A stretch of DNA of 64,000 nucleotides, from positions 129,528,512-129,592,511 of the forward strand of contig NC_134461.1 in assembly GCF_047948215.1 (NCBI RefSeq). The letters are read 5' to 3'. The translations under genes were made by a program, and so were the position numbers. This document shows, one piece after another, positions 1-10,744 of the stretch (the first letter of the stretch is position 1; every line of letters begins with the position of its first letter). The notes under the pieces were generated by a model. It was not told the DNA's origin. It saw nothing but the letters and a program-made list of their open reading frames with translations, and did no database searches. The stretch comes from Lycorma delicatula (lineage: Eukaryota; Arthropoda; Insecta; Hemiptera; Fulgoridae).

Positions 1-1610
1 TAAATCTTTAATTGTTGTAGGACTTGCCTCTAGTTGTAATTATTATTCTTTTTCTTCCTGTTACTCTATTTCGTCTTTTTTTCCCGTTCTTTAACCTTTT
101 AATTTTATTAGGGCTTCCTGAGCTTCTTTTTCTTGCTTCTCTCTTTCTTTACTATCAAATAATTATTGTTTTATAACCTTTCTTATTTCTTGTGCCGGAA
201 TAATATATTTTGTTCCGGTGTTTTAATTTTTATTCGTGTCATCTTACGTTTAATGTGTAATGTGTAACGTGTGTTTATGTGTAATGTATATTATATGTTT
301 TTAACAACCTGGCGTAATTGTTTTTAGCTACATCATTTTTATTACTTTTCGTTACTGTTAAAAATCTAGTAAATAAAAATATAACAAAGAGATTTCAGTT
401 TTATTACGAAAAAAAGGCAGATTCTAGAACAGATAGTGGGAATAATTGGATACTAAAATTGAAATTTTATGTTAGTTATTAACACGGTTTAAGTTTTTAA
501 CGGGCTGTAGTTCTTTGAGAGTATAAGGGGGGAGCCTGATATCCCTTTCTTAAATTCTCTTTATTAAGTAAAATGAAAAAGATGTGAACTCTGAAGTCAA
601 AACTAATTTACACCAAAATTAAAGTAGCGATTGCAAATTATCAGGAGACAAGAGTAGAATTTGATTTTTAAACACGGGTTAAGTGGAAAGTTTAAAAAAT
701 ATGAGAACTCTAAAGTCAAAAATTATTTAAACAGAAGGTTAAGTGTGTGTTTGCACGCGCTCGCGATTGTTTACTATTGCTATATTCTTTTATATCTATT
801 TAAATTTTTTCTAAGAACGTAAACCGAAGCACCCATGTACATCTGATCTTTACAGAAATAAAAGCTTTCCTCTGTATAAAACAGTTGCATATATGACTTA
901 TGATTAACTTACCCTGACGCTTTTACAAGTATCAAAAAATACCTTTTAAGCCATAGAAAAGAAGTAAATACAACCGTTAGGCCTTTATCTCAGTAAGCCT
1001 ACTTTTACCGTTAAATGTTGTATCTTATTTTGAAGTTTTTAATAATTTTAGACTATTTTTAAATTTCCCATTTGTAAGTTTCTTTATTACACTTAAATAT
1101 AGGAGGTTTTTAAACACTTTATTACACCCAAATTAATAATAGGATTTATTATTTTTTTTACATTAAATTTATCACTTAACGTTACTTTCAATCCAATTTA
1201 ATGTAAAATATTATTAAGTAGGCGCTATCTTAATCGAGATCCACTTGTCGATTACATACTATAATTCCTGCATAGCATAGTGAAATCTTGAAATAAGACA
1301 GAAATGATGATGCTGATTAAATTTTTATTTAATGAGAGGTTAGAAATAAAGAAAGGAGACAGAGAGAGAGAGAGAGAGAAAAAAAAAAGAGATAACACTC
1401 CATTTTCTCATTAGTAGAAAAGCAGATGTTAACTGATACGACCCTGTAAATTTTTATAAAAAAACAAACATGCATGCGTAGAATGTATCTGAAATTCATT
1501 TGTGTTTGTAATTTAATCAAATAGCGCTATAAAAATCATTTCCTTTTCAAATAAATGAGTTTAATAAAATAAAAAACATACATATATATTATTATATATA
1601 TATGTATATA
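1..1610. other. AT-rich non-coding stretch with weak direct repeats
   Basis: No gene is supported here. A degenerate direct repeat is visible: about 480-600 and about 660-745 share the phrases 'aacacggtttaag'/'aacacgggttaag' and 'gaactctgaagtcaaaa'/'gaactctaaagtcaaaa'. A (GA)n microsatellite lies at about 1359-1379, and TA-rich simple sequence runs up to the TIR element that begins near 1611. Short open frames are low-complexity and unlike any family I know. Confidence 0.6.
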
Positions 1611-2907
1611 TACTGGGTGGTTTCAGAAAGTTTCTACCGCACAATATAGTTGTATTCCTCTCATAAAAACAATGAAAAAGGTTCATATAAGCAAAGCCCT
1701 AGGTCAAATAATGCTATAATGAAAATCACAGAGTTGTATTCTTAAGCAGAATATTCAAAACCGTAAAAACGATTCTTTTCAAGTTCAAATTTTTGGGTTT
1801 TATAACAATTTTCTCGAAGACTACTGGAGATAGAATTATGGTATCTAAACTTTTATTCAATTTTTCATTATGATTGTAAATAAAATCATTATTTATTTTT
1901 TTTGTAATTTGTTCGTAGAGTTTTAGTAAAGCATTTAAGAATTAGAGTTTCAGTAAAACGTTTCCAGACCTATGTTTCATTAAGCAGATAGTCATAGGCA
2001 GCGTGCGTGCTACGATGTAGTTGTTAAGAGTGCTGTGTTGAACGCGCGCTGGGTGTGGAGGGTAGGGAGTTTATCACCCATACTCAGTCGGCATGATAAA
2101 ATAAAATTAGGTGATGAGCCTGCGAGCTCGTATAGGTGTAAGGAAAGGACTTGTGCTGGTTAGGTGAACCACCCCGATCAATGGGCGAGCAAAGATTATA
2201 TTAAGTTAGTATAAGTTAATTTAGGCGGCCTGCGAGCTGCACTGTTATATGTGATTAGAATTAAGCTAGATATAAGGTAGATTTAAGCGAGTTGCTTCCA
2301 CCCAATCGACGTTGACTTGTAACGGGGGGTTACAAGTCGCGCCCTGGGGGGAAAAAAGCCCGGTCCACTGCGTAAAAGGGAGGGAAAGAAGAAGCAGTGG
2401 GCAGGGCATGGGGACGAAGCGTGGCGACGTTTAGGGCCAGGGAGGCAGCCCTACTGGGGAGAGAGTGCAGGTCCACCTGACATGTAAGAGGAAGGTGGGT
2501 CGGCGCTACTCGATGAAGCACTGGGAACCCTCGAGGTAACGAGATGGGTCGCGAGGGGTAATGGGGACATGTAGAGGACATGTTGCCCATTATAGGATAG
2601 GATGGTGAGGGTAGCCCTGCGGGGGAGGGGGTCATGGGCATGCCAGAAGAGGGATGTCTGTGGTCTCTGTCGATACCGTGGGGACCCCGTTGGGAGAAGC
2701 CCTACTAGAAGGGCCAAGCTAGGGGGTGGTAGTCTGCTGCCACGGCATGCCTATGGGAACTGCGTATGCTTAACGGCGAGGACCGGTTACCACAGGGGTG
2801 CTTAAAAAGAAAAAAAAAAGACCTATGTTTCATGAGCTTTTTTACATTATTTTTATGGAAGGAACACACTTATAAAATATGGTAGAAACTTCCTGAAAAA
2901 TTCTTCC
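1611..2907. mobile_element. Non-autonomous TIR DNA transposon, interrupted by a retroposon
   Basis: The outer arms are inverted repeats of roughly 90 bp. The left arm (about 1611-1700) contains 'cagaaagtttctaccgc' and the right arm (about 2818-2907) read in reverse complement contains 'caggaagtttctacca', followed in both by 'ttcct' and 'ataaaaa.aatg' phrases. There is no coding capacity between the arms once the nested insert (1981-2818) is removed, so this is a MITE-like, non-autonomous element, probably mariner/Tc1-mobilised (inference from the arm start 'tactgggtggtttcag'). A second copy in opposite orientation lies at 37165-37440. Confidence 0.65.
1981..2818 (+). mobile_element. GC-rich retroposon insertion with A-rich 3' end
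   Basis: An 838-bp block is flanked by a perfect 15-bp duplication, 'agacctatgtttcat', at 1966-1980 and 2819-2833. It ends in an A-rich run at about 2804-2818. Both are hallmarks of LINE-driven insertion in + orientation. The second half (about 2300-2800) is strikingly GC-rich against an AT-rich background. No reverse-transcriptase, endonuclease or zinc-knuckle motif is visible in any frame, so it may be the 3' UTR of a 5'-truncated LINE, a long SINE, or a retrocopy of a host RNA. It sits inside the TIR element at 1611-2907 and is younger than it. Confidence 0.7.
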
Positions 2908-3753
2908 ATACATATATACAGGTATATATAATTATAGGCAATTGAGTAATGATATTTTATTAATGACAGTTACAAACTTACCACTTGTTAATGAATTTTC
3001 AGAGTCGAGCTCTATGCGTTGAGATTGAATTGATAAAATAAAAATAAAAAAAGTACAAAACGAATTAACTGTGTATTGATGGCATGGCAGTGAGAATTCC
3101 ATACCTAAAAAGAAAAATCTCCTTGTCTAAGAATAATAGCTACCTCATTTTGAAGTAAGAATTTTTAAACCGTAGATTGTTTTGACTAATTGAAATTAAC
3201 TTTACTAAAAAATCCTTCCCTCGGTCCAAAAATAATAATAATAATAATAATAATAATAGGTTTTTCACAGTAGAAAAAAACAGATTTAAAAAAAATGTTA
3301 TTAAAGACTTTTATAGTTGAATAAAAAAATACTTTTAATATATGCCTATTTGTCCAAGATTTTATTTGAAATAAAATTGAAGTAAGATTTATTATCAGGA
3401 GTTATTTTCGTCCAGAAATATTTATTTTCGCTATGCCTGTGTTGTCTGGGAATTTACTATTCCCAGAGGATGAATACATTAATTATACGATTAAATAATT
3501 TTAGAACAGACCTCAAATATTTTCGTATTTTAGAGGTTGAGGTTACAGGTTTCGTATTTCGTCAGTATTGAAGGAAACTTGTATATCACACGTCTTCCAT
3601 CACTTTCCTTCTTTCTCCGACGGGGAATTTTTTATTCTTTAAGACTTTGGGGGTTGGCGTCCCCACGGCCTTATATTCTGCATTTTTCTTCCCACTACAC
3701 ACAGAGCTGCAGAACACTTTACACTACACCAATTACAACATATACCCTCACAC
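2908..3753. other. Non-coding stretch with an (AAT)n microsatellite
   Basis: Nothing coding is supported. An (AAT)n tract lies at about 3231-3257. The later part (3540-3750) is less AT-rich and includes 'ggggttggcgtccccac'. It leads directly into the paired hairpins at 3754-3815. Confidence 0.5.
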
Positions 3754-3815
3754 AACTACACAGCAACAAGGGTGTTGCTGTGTAGTTAAGAAAGAATGTA
3801 GGAACATTCTTTCTT
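3754..3815. repeat. Two adjacent perfect hairpins
   Basis: Positions 3754-3767 and 3774-3787 are exact reverse complements (14-bp stem, 6-nt loop). The very next base starts a second hairpin: 3788-3799 pairs exactly with 3804-3815 (12-bp stem, 4-nt loop). No spacer separates the two. Function unknown. They could be the terminal hairpins of a decayed mobile element, since a transposase fragment begins only about 10 bp further on. Confidence 0.75.
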
Positions 3816-3824
3816 CTTATACAG

Positions 3825-4240
3825 AGTGATTTTTAGTTCTGTTACCCAATTTTAAATGTAATTTAAAAATAGGAAATTTAGATGGAATAAAAAATGTATT
3901 TTTTACTTACAATGAGATTTAATAAAAAGCTATTACTTACATAATTGTTAAAGAGTATACTCAAAATGCCCACCCCTTGCGGTTATACACGCACGGACTC
4001 TTTTCAGCATATTAGCAGAAACCTTTTTAAGAGTCGCATTGGAAATATTCGTGATTAAGTCTGTAATTTTGACTTTAGGTTCATCAATAGTGTGAAGATT
4101 GTTTTTGAAGGCCTCGGACTTAATATAGCCCCACAAAAAATAGTTAGGAGATGTGAGGTCTGGGAACCTTGGAGGCCATAAGCCCTTGCTTATTATTCGA
4201 TCATCAAAGAACTCTTGCAGAAAATCCACGGTTTCTCGAG
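3825..4240 (-). mobile_element. Tc1/mariner-like transposase, C-terminal fragment
   Basis: The minus strand encodes a 93-residue frame (4229-3948) carrying the catalytic-core end of a Tc1/mariner-type DDE transposase. 'GLWPPRFPDLTSPNYFLWGY' corresponds to the usual W-P-P-R-S-P-D-L-T-P block with its final catalytic acid. It is followed by the conserved tail pattern in which 'VSANMLKRVRACITARGGHF' is the last helix. The N-terminal DNA-binding and first catalytic Asp regions are missing upstream of 4240, so this is a truncated, dead copy. The 3' flank near 3825 ('acagagtgatttttagttctg') may be a remnant terminal repeat. Confidence 0.7.
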
Positions 4241-4321
4241 ACGTGTGGCATCTGATGATAATTATCCCAAGGTTAATATTAATTCAAATAGTGACAAATC
4301 ACACCTGCAATATGCAGGTGC

Positions 4322-5080
4322 ACGCTTTGACTCAATAAGAGCTTTACGTGCGATTAATGACGTGTACTGCAGTTACCCTTATCTTTGAGATTCAGTGTGT
4401 TATTTCGTAAATGAATCACCGTAATACAACAGTGAGCTTCTGCTGGATTCCCAGCTATAATGGGATTTCAAGCAATGAGCGCGCTGATGATGCGGAAAAG
4501 GAGGCTTGTTTCCAGCCTTCTTTCACCAATCGTGTCGCTTCGAACGATGTTATCTGTTTCCTAGAGAGGGTGATTCATGACTAGTGGCAAATTGAGTGGG
4601 ATGCTGATATTAACAATAAACTTAATCCGATCAAGAACACTTCGTCACCGTGGAGCTCCTCACGCATAAATAACCGTTAATATTTGCGTTTGCGAATAGG
4701 ACACATTAGGCTCACTCATGGATATCTCATGACGCATACAGATTTTCCCTTTGTGCCTGCTGCAATTGCCAACTAACAGTGCACCACATCCTCGTGGATT
4801 GTATCTGTTGCAAATTTATCATGTGAACTATTCTCGGGGATAACGAAATGTTGTTATCTTATGTTTTATCTTATCTTTACGTTGTTATCTTATGTTTCTT
4901 AGGGCCGTCCATTATATTCAAGTATTTGAATTACTGCTCATTGCCGTAAAGCAGATGGCAATTTTATTATTTTCATTGAGATATATAATGTGATATATCT
5001 TTTTTATTACAACAAATATGTCGTGTCCTAGTGATGATAACGCGAAGGCGTTTTTCGTGTTAAAAAACAAAAAAAAGTCT
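4322..5080 (+). mobile_element. Jockey-type LINE, 3' fragment (RNase H and tail)
   Basis: Conceptual translation with frameshifts gives the RNase H end of a Jockey-like ORF2: 'ALRAINDVYCS', then 'VSFCWIPSYNGISSNERADD', where the second is the conserved W-x-P-S-H-x-G-I-x-G-N-E-x-A-D block with substitutions. The C-terminal 'LRIGHIRLTHGYLM' block follows. In-frame stops at several points show it is dead. The 3' end ('gatgataacgcgaaggcg' then an A-rich run, 5020-5078) closely matches the 3' end of the larger Jockey copy at 34050-34107. It is 5'-truncated, as expected of target-primed insertion. Confidence 0.75.
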
Positions 5081-5084
5081 ACAA

Positions 5085-6110
5085 CTTTGAGAGAATACAA
5101 AAATCAACCTATGAAAAGATACTTATTTACCTTGAATCACTTGAGAAGGATCTTTATTCACCTTCCATTGTGATAACACTAAAGTGATTCGCTTTAAAGC
5201 TGTTATTTTATTGGAAGTTGGGTGTTTTTAGTAATTCCCCAGAATATTATTTAATCAAAATTTTTGTATATTTCATTATAATATTTATAAATTAGAGATT
5301 ATCCTTAAAAAAACCACAAACGTATCTCAAGTATTTTTCCGAGAGAGCAAAGCGACTAACGTCCTAAACATAAAAGCCTGAAAACTTAATGTTTATATTT
5401 ATTTTAGGAAAAAACTTAATTATTAACTTGCTCGCATACGAAAATATGAACTTTATCAAATAGAACAAGAGAATGTGTTTAAAAACAATCGAATATTTTG
5501 TAAAAAAAAGATTTTGTAACTCAACAGAACTGTATCAAATATAATCTCATTTTACAGATATATAGTAGCTTTTTGTTTTTTTTTGTTTTTTTTTAATATT
5601 GAAAAACGTTAATAAAGCTTGTTTGTAAATGAATGCAGATGTTCAAAGCATTTAAAATCATCTTATCGATAAATGGTATTTCCACTCAAAAGAACTCCTA
5701 AATATTCACTGATCCTCTTAAAAATTTAATTAACGAATCTTTCATAATTTTAAAGTATTTCTCCAGCTGTCTAAACACCTTCCATTGCTGTACCATTTCA
5801 TAAGTAAAGTTGTATACTTTATTTATATAAATTACACTTGTCAAAAAAAACATATTTGAAACTGAGATAGAAGTAGCTGAATTAGAATTTACTTTTTATG
5901 CTGAATCTTAAAATAAAATCAGTTTATCTTCATCACCTTCAGATTTTTAGCTATGAGTCTTTAAAATATTGAGAAACCTCTTAAATAATAGAATATAAAA
6001 ATAATAATAATTACAATTAAAATTCCTAACTTTATTTTGCAAACATTTACGTTTATCTTAATTTTTCCTATTTTATTTTTGTATTCAATGAAGTCTTCTC
6101 TTTTTATCAT
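5085..6110. other. Non-coding AT-rich stretch
   Basis: No exon, RNA gene or recognisable repeat could be supported. Simple A/T runs occur around 5570-5600. Confidence 0.5.
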
Positions 6111-6114
6111 CCAG

Positions 6115-7660
6115 CAGTAGTCACTTAACATAGATTCATCCCATCTGCCTTGATAACGTTGTTCCATCTGCAGTATATTATGGTGGAACTTTTCTCCTTG
6201 ATCGTCGCTGATGTTCCCCCGAGTTTAAAGGAAACAAGTCAAAATGAAAATATAAAAAATGAATTTTCACTGACATTCTGCAGCATAGATTTTGTAGTTC
6301 ACTAAGAGTTCATTTATAAGCCGATCGTGGTTTTCACCTTTTTTGTTTTCCAACAAAAACCGGTAACGACATTTTTGAATGACTTCCATGCCGCTATCCT
6401 TTAGAATTCAGTTAGCTGTCAAATATATTTTAACGAATTAATTTTCTTATTTGTATCCCGATGAATATTCCCTCTTTTAGGGTAGCTTCAGTTAATTGTG
6501 AAAAAAAACAGCTTGATATTTGCCGCCTCGATCTTTGTCTAATACTTTAACAAAATTCTTCATCAGACCTAGTTTTATGTGTAGAGGTTGTAAAATATTA
6601 CAATCTGCTTCGACGAGGGGAATATTGACAACATTTTTCTTTCCTGGGGTAAACTGATTTCTTTTTGGCCGGTCATTAACCGCGTAGTGTTTATCTGTAT
6701 CCCGACTATCCCGCAAACACAAGAAACATATATATTTTTTAAAGTCACTCTGAAGACCGAGAAGAAGCCCTATCGCTTTCAGGCCAGTGATGATTCGCCA
6801 TTAGTGTTCATCACAAATGCTTTTAAACTTGTTGACATACTTGCATATGTTTCTAGTTATACAATAACACGCCCTTTAGCTTCTTTTTGATGAGCCTATA
6901 AAGAAACACCGATCATGAATAACATATTAAATATTCAGTTCAGACATTAGCTCCCTATCATCACGGCAGGAACATATTAAACCATCTCTTCTAAAGTATT
7001 TCAGTAGATTTTCATTTCGATTTCTATATGCTGAAATTTTAGTACCCTTGTTTAATAAATTTCATTCTTTAAGACGTAAACCAAGGATTTCTACGTGTCG
7101 TTTCGACAAATGCAAGTCACGAATTAGGTCGCTCAGTTCTGCTTGTGTAATGAGGTGAGGTTCAGTATTTGATTCTTCTGGAATGTAATTAATATCTATT
7201 AAAGTTGAGGATTCATCGGTTGAACCTTCTGGGGGATCAGAAATTTCCTCTCCAACAGGTTGGAGCGATCGGAATCGGTAAATCATCTCTTAGCTGAAAG
7301 AACATTTGGGAATGCGATACTGTTTTTATTGTTTGAATTGAAACCGGTATCATTTGTTAAGCAAAAATAGCAATCATCATAGCAGTTAGTAGACTCTCGC
7401 CAAATCATAGGTACGCCGAAAGGCAAATACTCTTTTCTTCCTTTTAACCACCGGGTTAGTTTAACGTAGCACTTGATGCACGCTACAAGTGGAGCCCAGG
7501 ACTTATTTCGTTCTCCCAAGTAGTTTCGTAAGCAAGTTTGTATGCAATTTTCAGCGGAATCGATAGTAGTTTTCGTTGAATTTTTTTTCGTAAATGTATT
7601 AAAAAAATTTGGAGAATTTTTACAAGCCCGATTTTTATCCATTGTAAAATTCAAATTTTT
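6115..7660 (-). mobile_element. Decayed transposon ORF of a widespread arthropod family
   Basis: Read on the minus strand from 7654 downward, broken frames line up as one protein. An N-terminal part has a Cys pair in 'CYDDCYFCLTNDTGF' (7654-7283). Then come 'ELSDLIRDLHLSKRHVEILG' (7286-7062), 'CFLCLRDSRD' with 'LQPLHIKLGLMKNFVKVLDK' (about 6722-6492), and finally 'EQRYQGRWDESMLSDYCWM' (6167-about 6115). I recognise this order from a repetitive, transposon-like protein found in many arthropod genomes, but I cannot name its superfamily. Frameshifts and stops separate every block, so it is dead. The two first blocks overlap by 4 bases in different frames. Confidence 0.6.
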
Positions 7661-7664
7661 TTAC

Positions 7665-8800
7665 GGATAAAGTAAATTGAAATTACAAAAATACTTACTT
7701 AATTATAAAAATGATTATGTTTTAATTTATAAATACTTAATTACTTAAAATAATAAAATAATTCATAAAATTGTTTCACCATGGAGTGCAATAAAACCCA
7801 GCGCGGAACACACACGAGCGCGCGCGCAATTTAACAAATCTTGATGTTCAATGAAATAATACCAACAATTATTAATGTTCTGTCATAAAAATCTTTCGCT
7901 AAATTTATGGCATCATTTATTAAACAATCTTTATAAAGTGTGTATAATATCTATTATACACATTATTACACTATCACACCTAAAGAACACAGCAAGTCAT
8001 ACCAAGAGCTGAACTCAAATTCATACTGAAGAAAATTTCATCGCGTTGAATTACTTATTATTTGACTCATGTTTATACATGTCTCGCTTGATATGAGATA
8101 ACATCATTCGACTGTTATGTATCAACTATAGGTCTACAGCACGCATCACAATATAAATCAGAAGTGAATAAGCAAACATACAGATGTACTAACTTATCTG
8201 TATTGTTTGTTCCACGAATGATGGAACAAATTTGTAACTTAAGAACGTTACGTCATGGGTTGTTTTGAAATACATATTCACATTCGCATATAAAATACTA
8301 TATAGAACACCTACCCCCTTTTCATATGTTGATCAATGTTATCGACCGGTCTCGCTATTACTTATATTTTAAAAGTTATACAAAATATGAAAACTTTATT
8401 AATTTTCTTAAAATATATATTTTATTAATAAAATTTCAGAATGGTTTTATGAAAAATTGGTTTATTTCTAATGTCTATAGCTAAGGATATATTTTTAAAA
8501 TATAGATAATTAAAAAACTCGTTATTTATTTAATTTTTCTGTTTTCTTTTGATACGCGCTTTTATAAAAATTTCTGTTTCATCTGCGCTTATTAAAATAT
8601 ACGTATCATGTTATAAACACAACTAAAAATTAAAATATTAAAAGGTATCTTCACCATGTCAGTCGACTAACGTAGAAATCTCTACAGACTAACACTTTGC
8701 GACATGTAACATGGTATGAATGAAGTGACAATGTAAATTAAATTAAATTCTGTATTTTCATCAGAAAAAGTTTTTATATTTACAATATTTGTACAAAAGA
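7665..8800. other. Non-coding AT-rich stretch
   Basis: Nothing coding is supported. It has a short purine/pyrimidine 'gagcgcgcgcgc' patch near 7815 and a small 8-bp hairpin near 8208-8230 ('ttgttcca...tggaacaa'). It may include the flanks of the transposons on either side. Confidence 0.45.
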
Positions 8801-8809
8801 TGTTCGATG

Positions 8810-9590
8810 TTTATTCTTCTGTAAAAGCCGCATGAACGCGTGTTATTGAATCGTTTTATGTGCGACGCATTGTTTTTTGTCGGAAAAACCTCTGTACTAT
8901 TTCTCACGATCTGTTTGTTAACTGAGCGTAGAATTCTTCTAAAATTGTACGGTATTCTCTATCAACAGTCCGATTAAAAAAATATCGGCCTAGTTCTACG
9001 ATTACCAGAAACGGTACGACATATGTTTTTTGCGAATTAACACGACCAGATAAATTTGTACCGTACCTCGATTTCCATGAAATACAGCGTCAGATCTATC
9101 TATAATTCAACAATATTCTTGATAAAAAAATCGCAATAATTAAGACGTTTCGATATATTTGATTTTTTTCTTAAGTTGTTGCACACCGGTTACACTACAC
9201 TATTTCAAATCTAAATCGTGAAGTGTCTTTCGGCAAGATGTGTATTTTGCATCACGTTTTTTGCGATAACTCGCTTGTAAATTTTTTTGGACCAGCAGAA
9301 ATTATTTTTTGAATATCAGCTACGGCCTCAAGTTCTAACGGAAGGTCACCTATTTACTTTAGCCTTTGAAACCGACCCTTTTAACCGAATCGTATATGTT
9401 ACTCTTTACCGGGATAATGGAATTCGGAAATTTTTCCTCAAATATTTGATGCCTTTCTTGAAAGGATCCAAACGCAAATAAGCTTCCACTGTAGCAACCC
9501 TTTCCTCGAACGAATATAAGACATTTTCTTCGTATTCGACTTATTAGAAAAATACAACTGTAAAGAACGAAACTAAGCGGTGAACAGTTA
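8810..9590 (-). mobile_element. Decayed Tc1/mariner-like transposase (HTH-first type)
   Basis: On the minus strand, starting near 9580, an N-terminal helix-turn-helix-like block is visible ('ERVATVEAYLRLDPFKKGIK', then 'YLRKNF'). Further on come fragments of the catalytic domain, 'NRRTRPIFF' and 'TILEEFYAQLT', which match the R-I-I-G-P-I-F-F and I-L..F-x-x-Q-L patterns of this transposase type. Many stops and frameshifts interrupt it. The assignment is by pattern only. Confidence 0.5.
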
Positions 9591-9696
9591 GTTTATAATT
9601 GACAACAATAGAAGAGAATAGTAACATACACAACCAATAGTGGCGCTAGTAGTAGCAGCGTTAAAGATGCAGTTCAAGCATGCTAAATTCTGTTTT

Positions 9697-9766
9697 AACC
9701 CACCGGGTTGGTCTAGCGGTGAACGGGTCTTCGCAAATCAGCTGTTTTGGAAGTCGAGCTCCCTGC
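9697..9766 (+). mobile_element. SINE head fragment (tRNA-derived part only)
   Basis: The sequence 'acccaccgggttggtctag' followed by 'cggtgaacgggtcttcgcaaatcagctg' phrases matches the 5' tRNA-like head of the SINE copies at 14696, 43491 and 19271. It contains an A-box-like element ('tggtctagcggtgaacggg'). The B-box and body are absent. The downstream sequence is a transposase remnant, so this is a 3'-truncated copy, the reverse of what target-primed insertion usually leaves. Confidence 0.6.
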
Positions 9767-10200
9767 CGCATTACAGCAACCGTGTCCGTGCTGCATTAAA
9801 CTTGCGGTTTCTAAACAGGAAGAGGAGGCCCGTTCGCATGACCACCAAGGAGCCCAGTCGTGACCCCATTAGATTTCTTTTTGCAGTGACAGATGAAAAA
9901 CATTGTTTATTTGGAGAAAACCCGTGACATCAATCGCCTACGGGAAAGGATTGTTGCGGCACTAGCATCCATTACCACCGAAATGCTGGCCTGTACGTGT
10001 AAAGAGCTGGATTACGTCTGGACGTATGGAGGATAACGAATGGTGCACATAACGAAATGTATTCAACACCAAAAAAAACTTCAGAATTTACCCTTTCAGA
10101 ATACGTACTCGTGTTAAGGAATACTTTAAATATAATGCTGTTTAAATAATACTTGAAACCCGAAAATTCTTTTATAAACACCCTATATTAAAATCGGTAA
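9767..10200 (+). mobile_element. Tc1/mariner-like transposase, C-terminal remnant
   Basis: With frameshifts, the + strand reads a degraded catalytic end ('PHYSNRVRAALNLRFLN'), a likely D-F-F-L position around 9870, then 'NIVYLEKTRDINRLRERIVA' and 'ALASITTEMLACTCKELDY'. The last two match the R-D-I-x-x-L-x-x-R-I-x-x-A-x-A-S-I-T-x-E-M-L helix found at the end of this transposase class. It is dead and 5'-incomplete, and is abutted by a SINE head. The element on the other side (8810-9590) runs in the opposite direction. Confidence 0.55.
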
Positions 10201-10424
10201 AATAGTACGGTACTTTTAAAATAATTCCGACAATAAAGTCAGATAAATATAAAACTAGAAGGGCTTTTAATAAACCTGTAGTAAAATCATTGTTATATTA
10301 CCCGATAAATCTTTATTGCCGACTATAAGTTAATGTTTCCAGTTACACGGCAATTTTAACTAAAGCAAGCCATAATTTAAATTAATGTAGCTAAAATCGC
10401 AACCCCACTTTAAAAGATACTGTT

Positions 10425-10740
10425 GTAGTCGTCTGCTATATTATGACGTCACATGTGAACTGTAGAATTAAATAAATGAATAATATTTAAAGTGTAAAAT
10501 GTAACTATCGGTCTGGCTGGGGTCTCGAAATCGATCGCCCGGTTGACTCGGTACCTGTTGCGTTAACCCTCGCGGCTACACCAGTCTGCCGACCAAACAA
10601 GCGAAATCTTTTTTATGTAAGTTGTAAAATTACATTAGTTAGTGTCGACCGTCGCCGCTAGTACCAGTACACCCGCGAGAATTAAATGCGGTATGCGAGC
10701 GTCCTTTAGTTAGTATCACATTAGTATTACATTAGTTAGT
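10425..10740. repeat. Dispersed repeat R-A, copy 1 (split by a SINE)
   Basis: Two blocks, 10425-10500 and about 10650-10720, are found in inverted orientation at 17285-17455 and on to 17655. Shared phrases include 'actttaaat.ttattcatt.atttaattct' and, in reverse complement, 'ttaattc.cgcgggtgt' and 'gtactagcg'. The family is unidentified. The present copy is interrupted by the tRNA-like insert at 10501-10621. Confidence 0.6.
10501..10621 (-). mobile_element. tRNA-like SINE, second family
   Basis: In reverse complement the insert contains 'ctggtgtagccgcgaggg' (A-box-like) and, about 45 bp later, 'gatttcgagacccc' (B-box-like, cf. GGTTCGANNCC), the internal pol III promoter layout of a tRNA-derived SINE. 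The repeat R-A continues on either side, and 'tgtaaaat' occurs at both borders (10493-10500 and 10623-10630), consistent with a short target duplication. The head differs from that of the other SINE family, sharing little beyond the box motifs. A cloverleaf fold is too imperfect to call a functional tRNA. Confidence 0.5.
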
Positions 10741-10744
10741 AAAA

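Noticed and set aside
2330..2641. 103-codon Pro-rich frame on -
   Set aside because: Lies inside the GC-rich retroposon on the strand opposite to its A-rich tail. No motif.
10501..10621. Possible functional tRNA gene
   Set aside because: A/B-box-like motifs are present but the cloverleaf pairing is poor and the sequence sits as an insert in a repeat.
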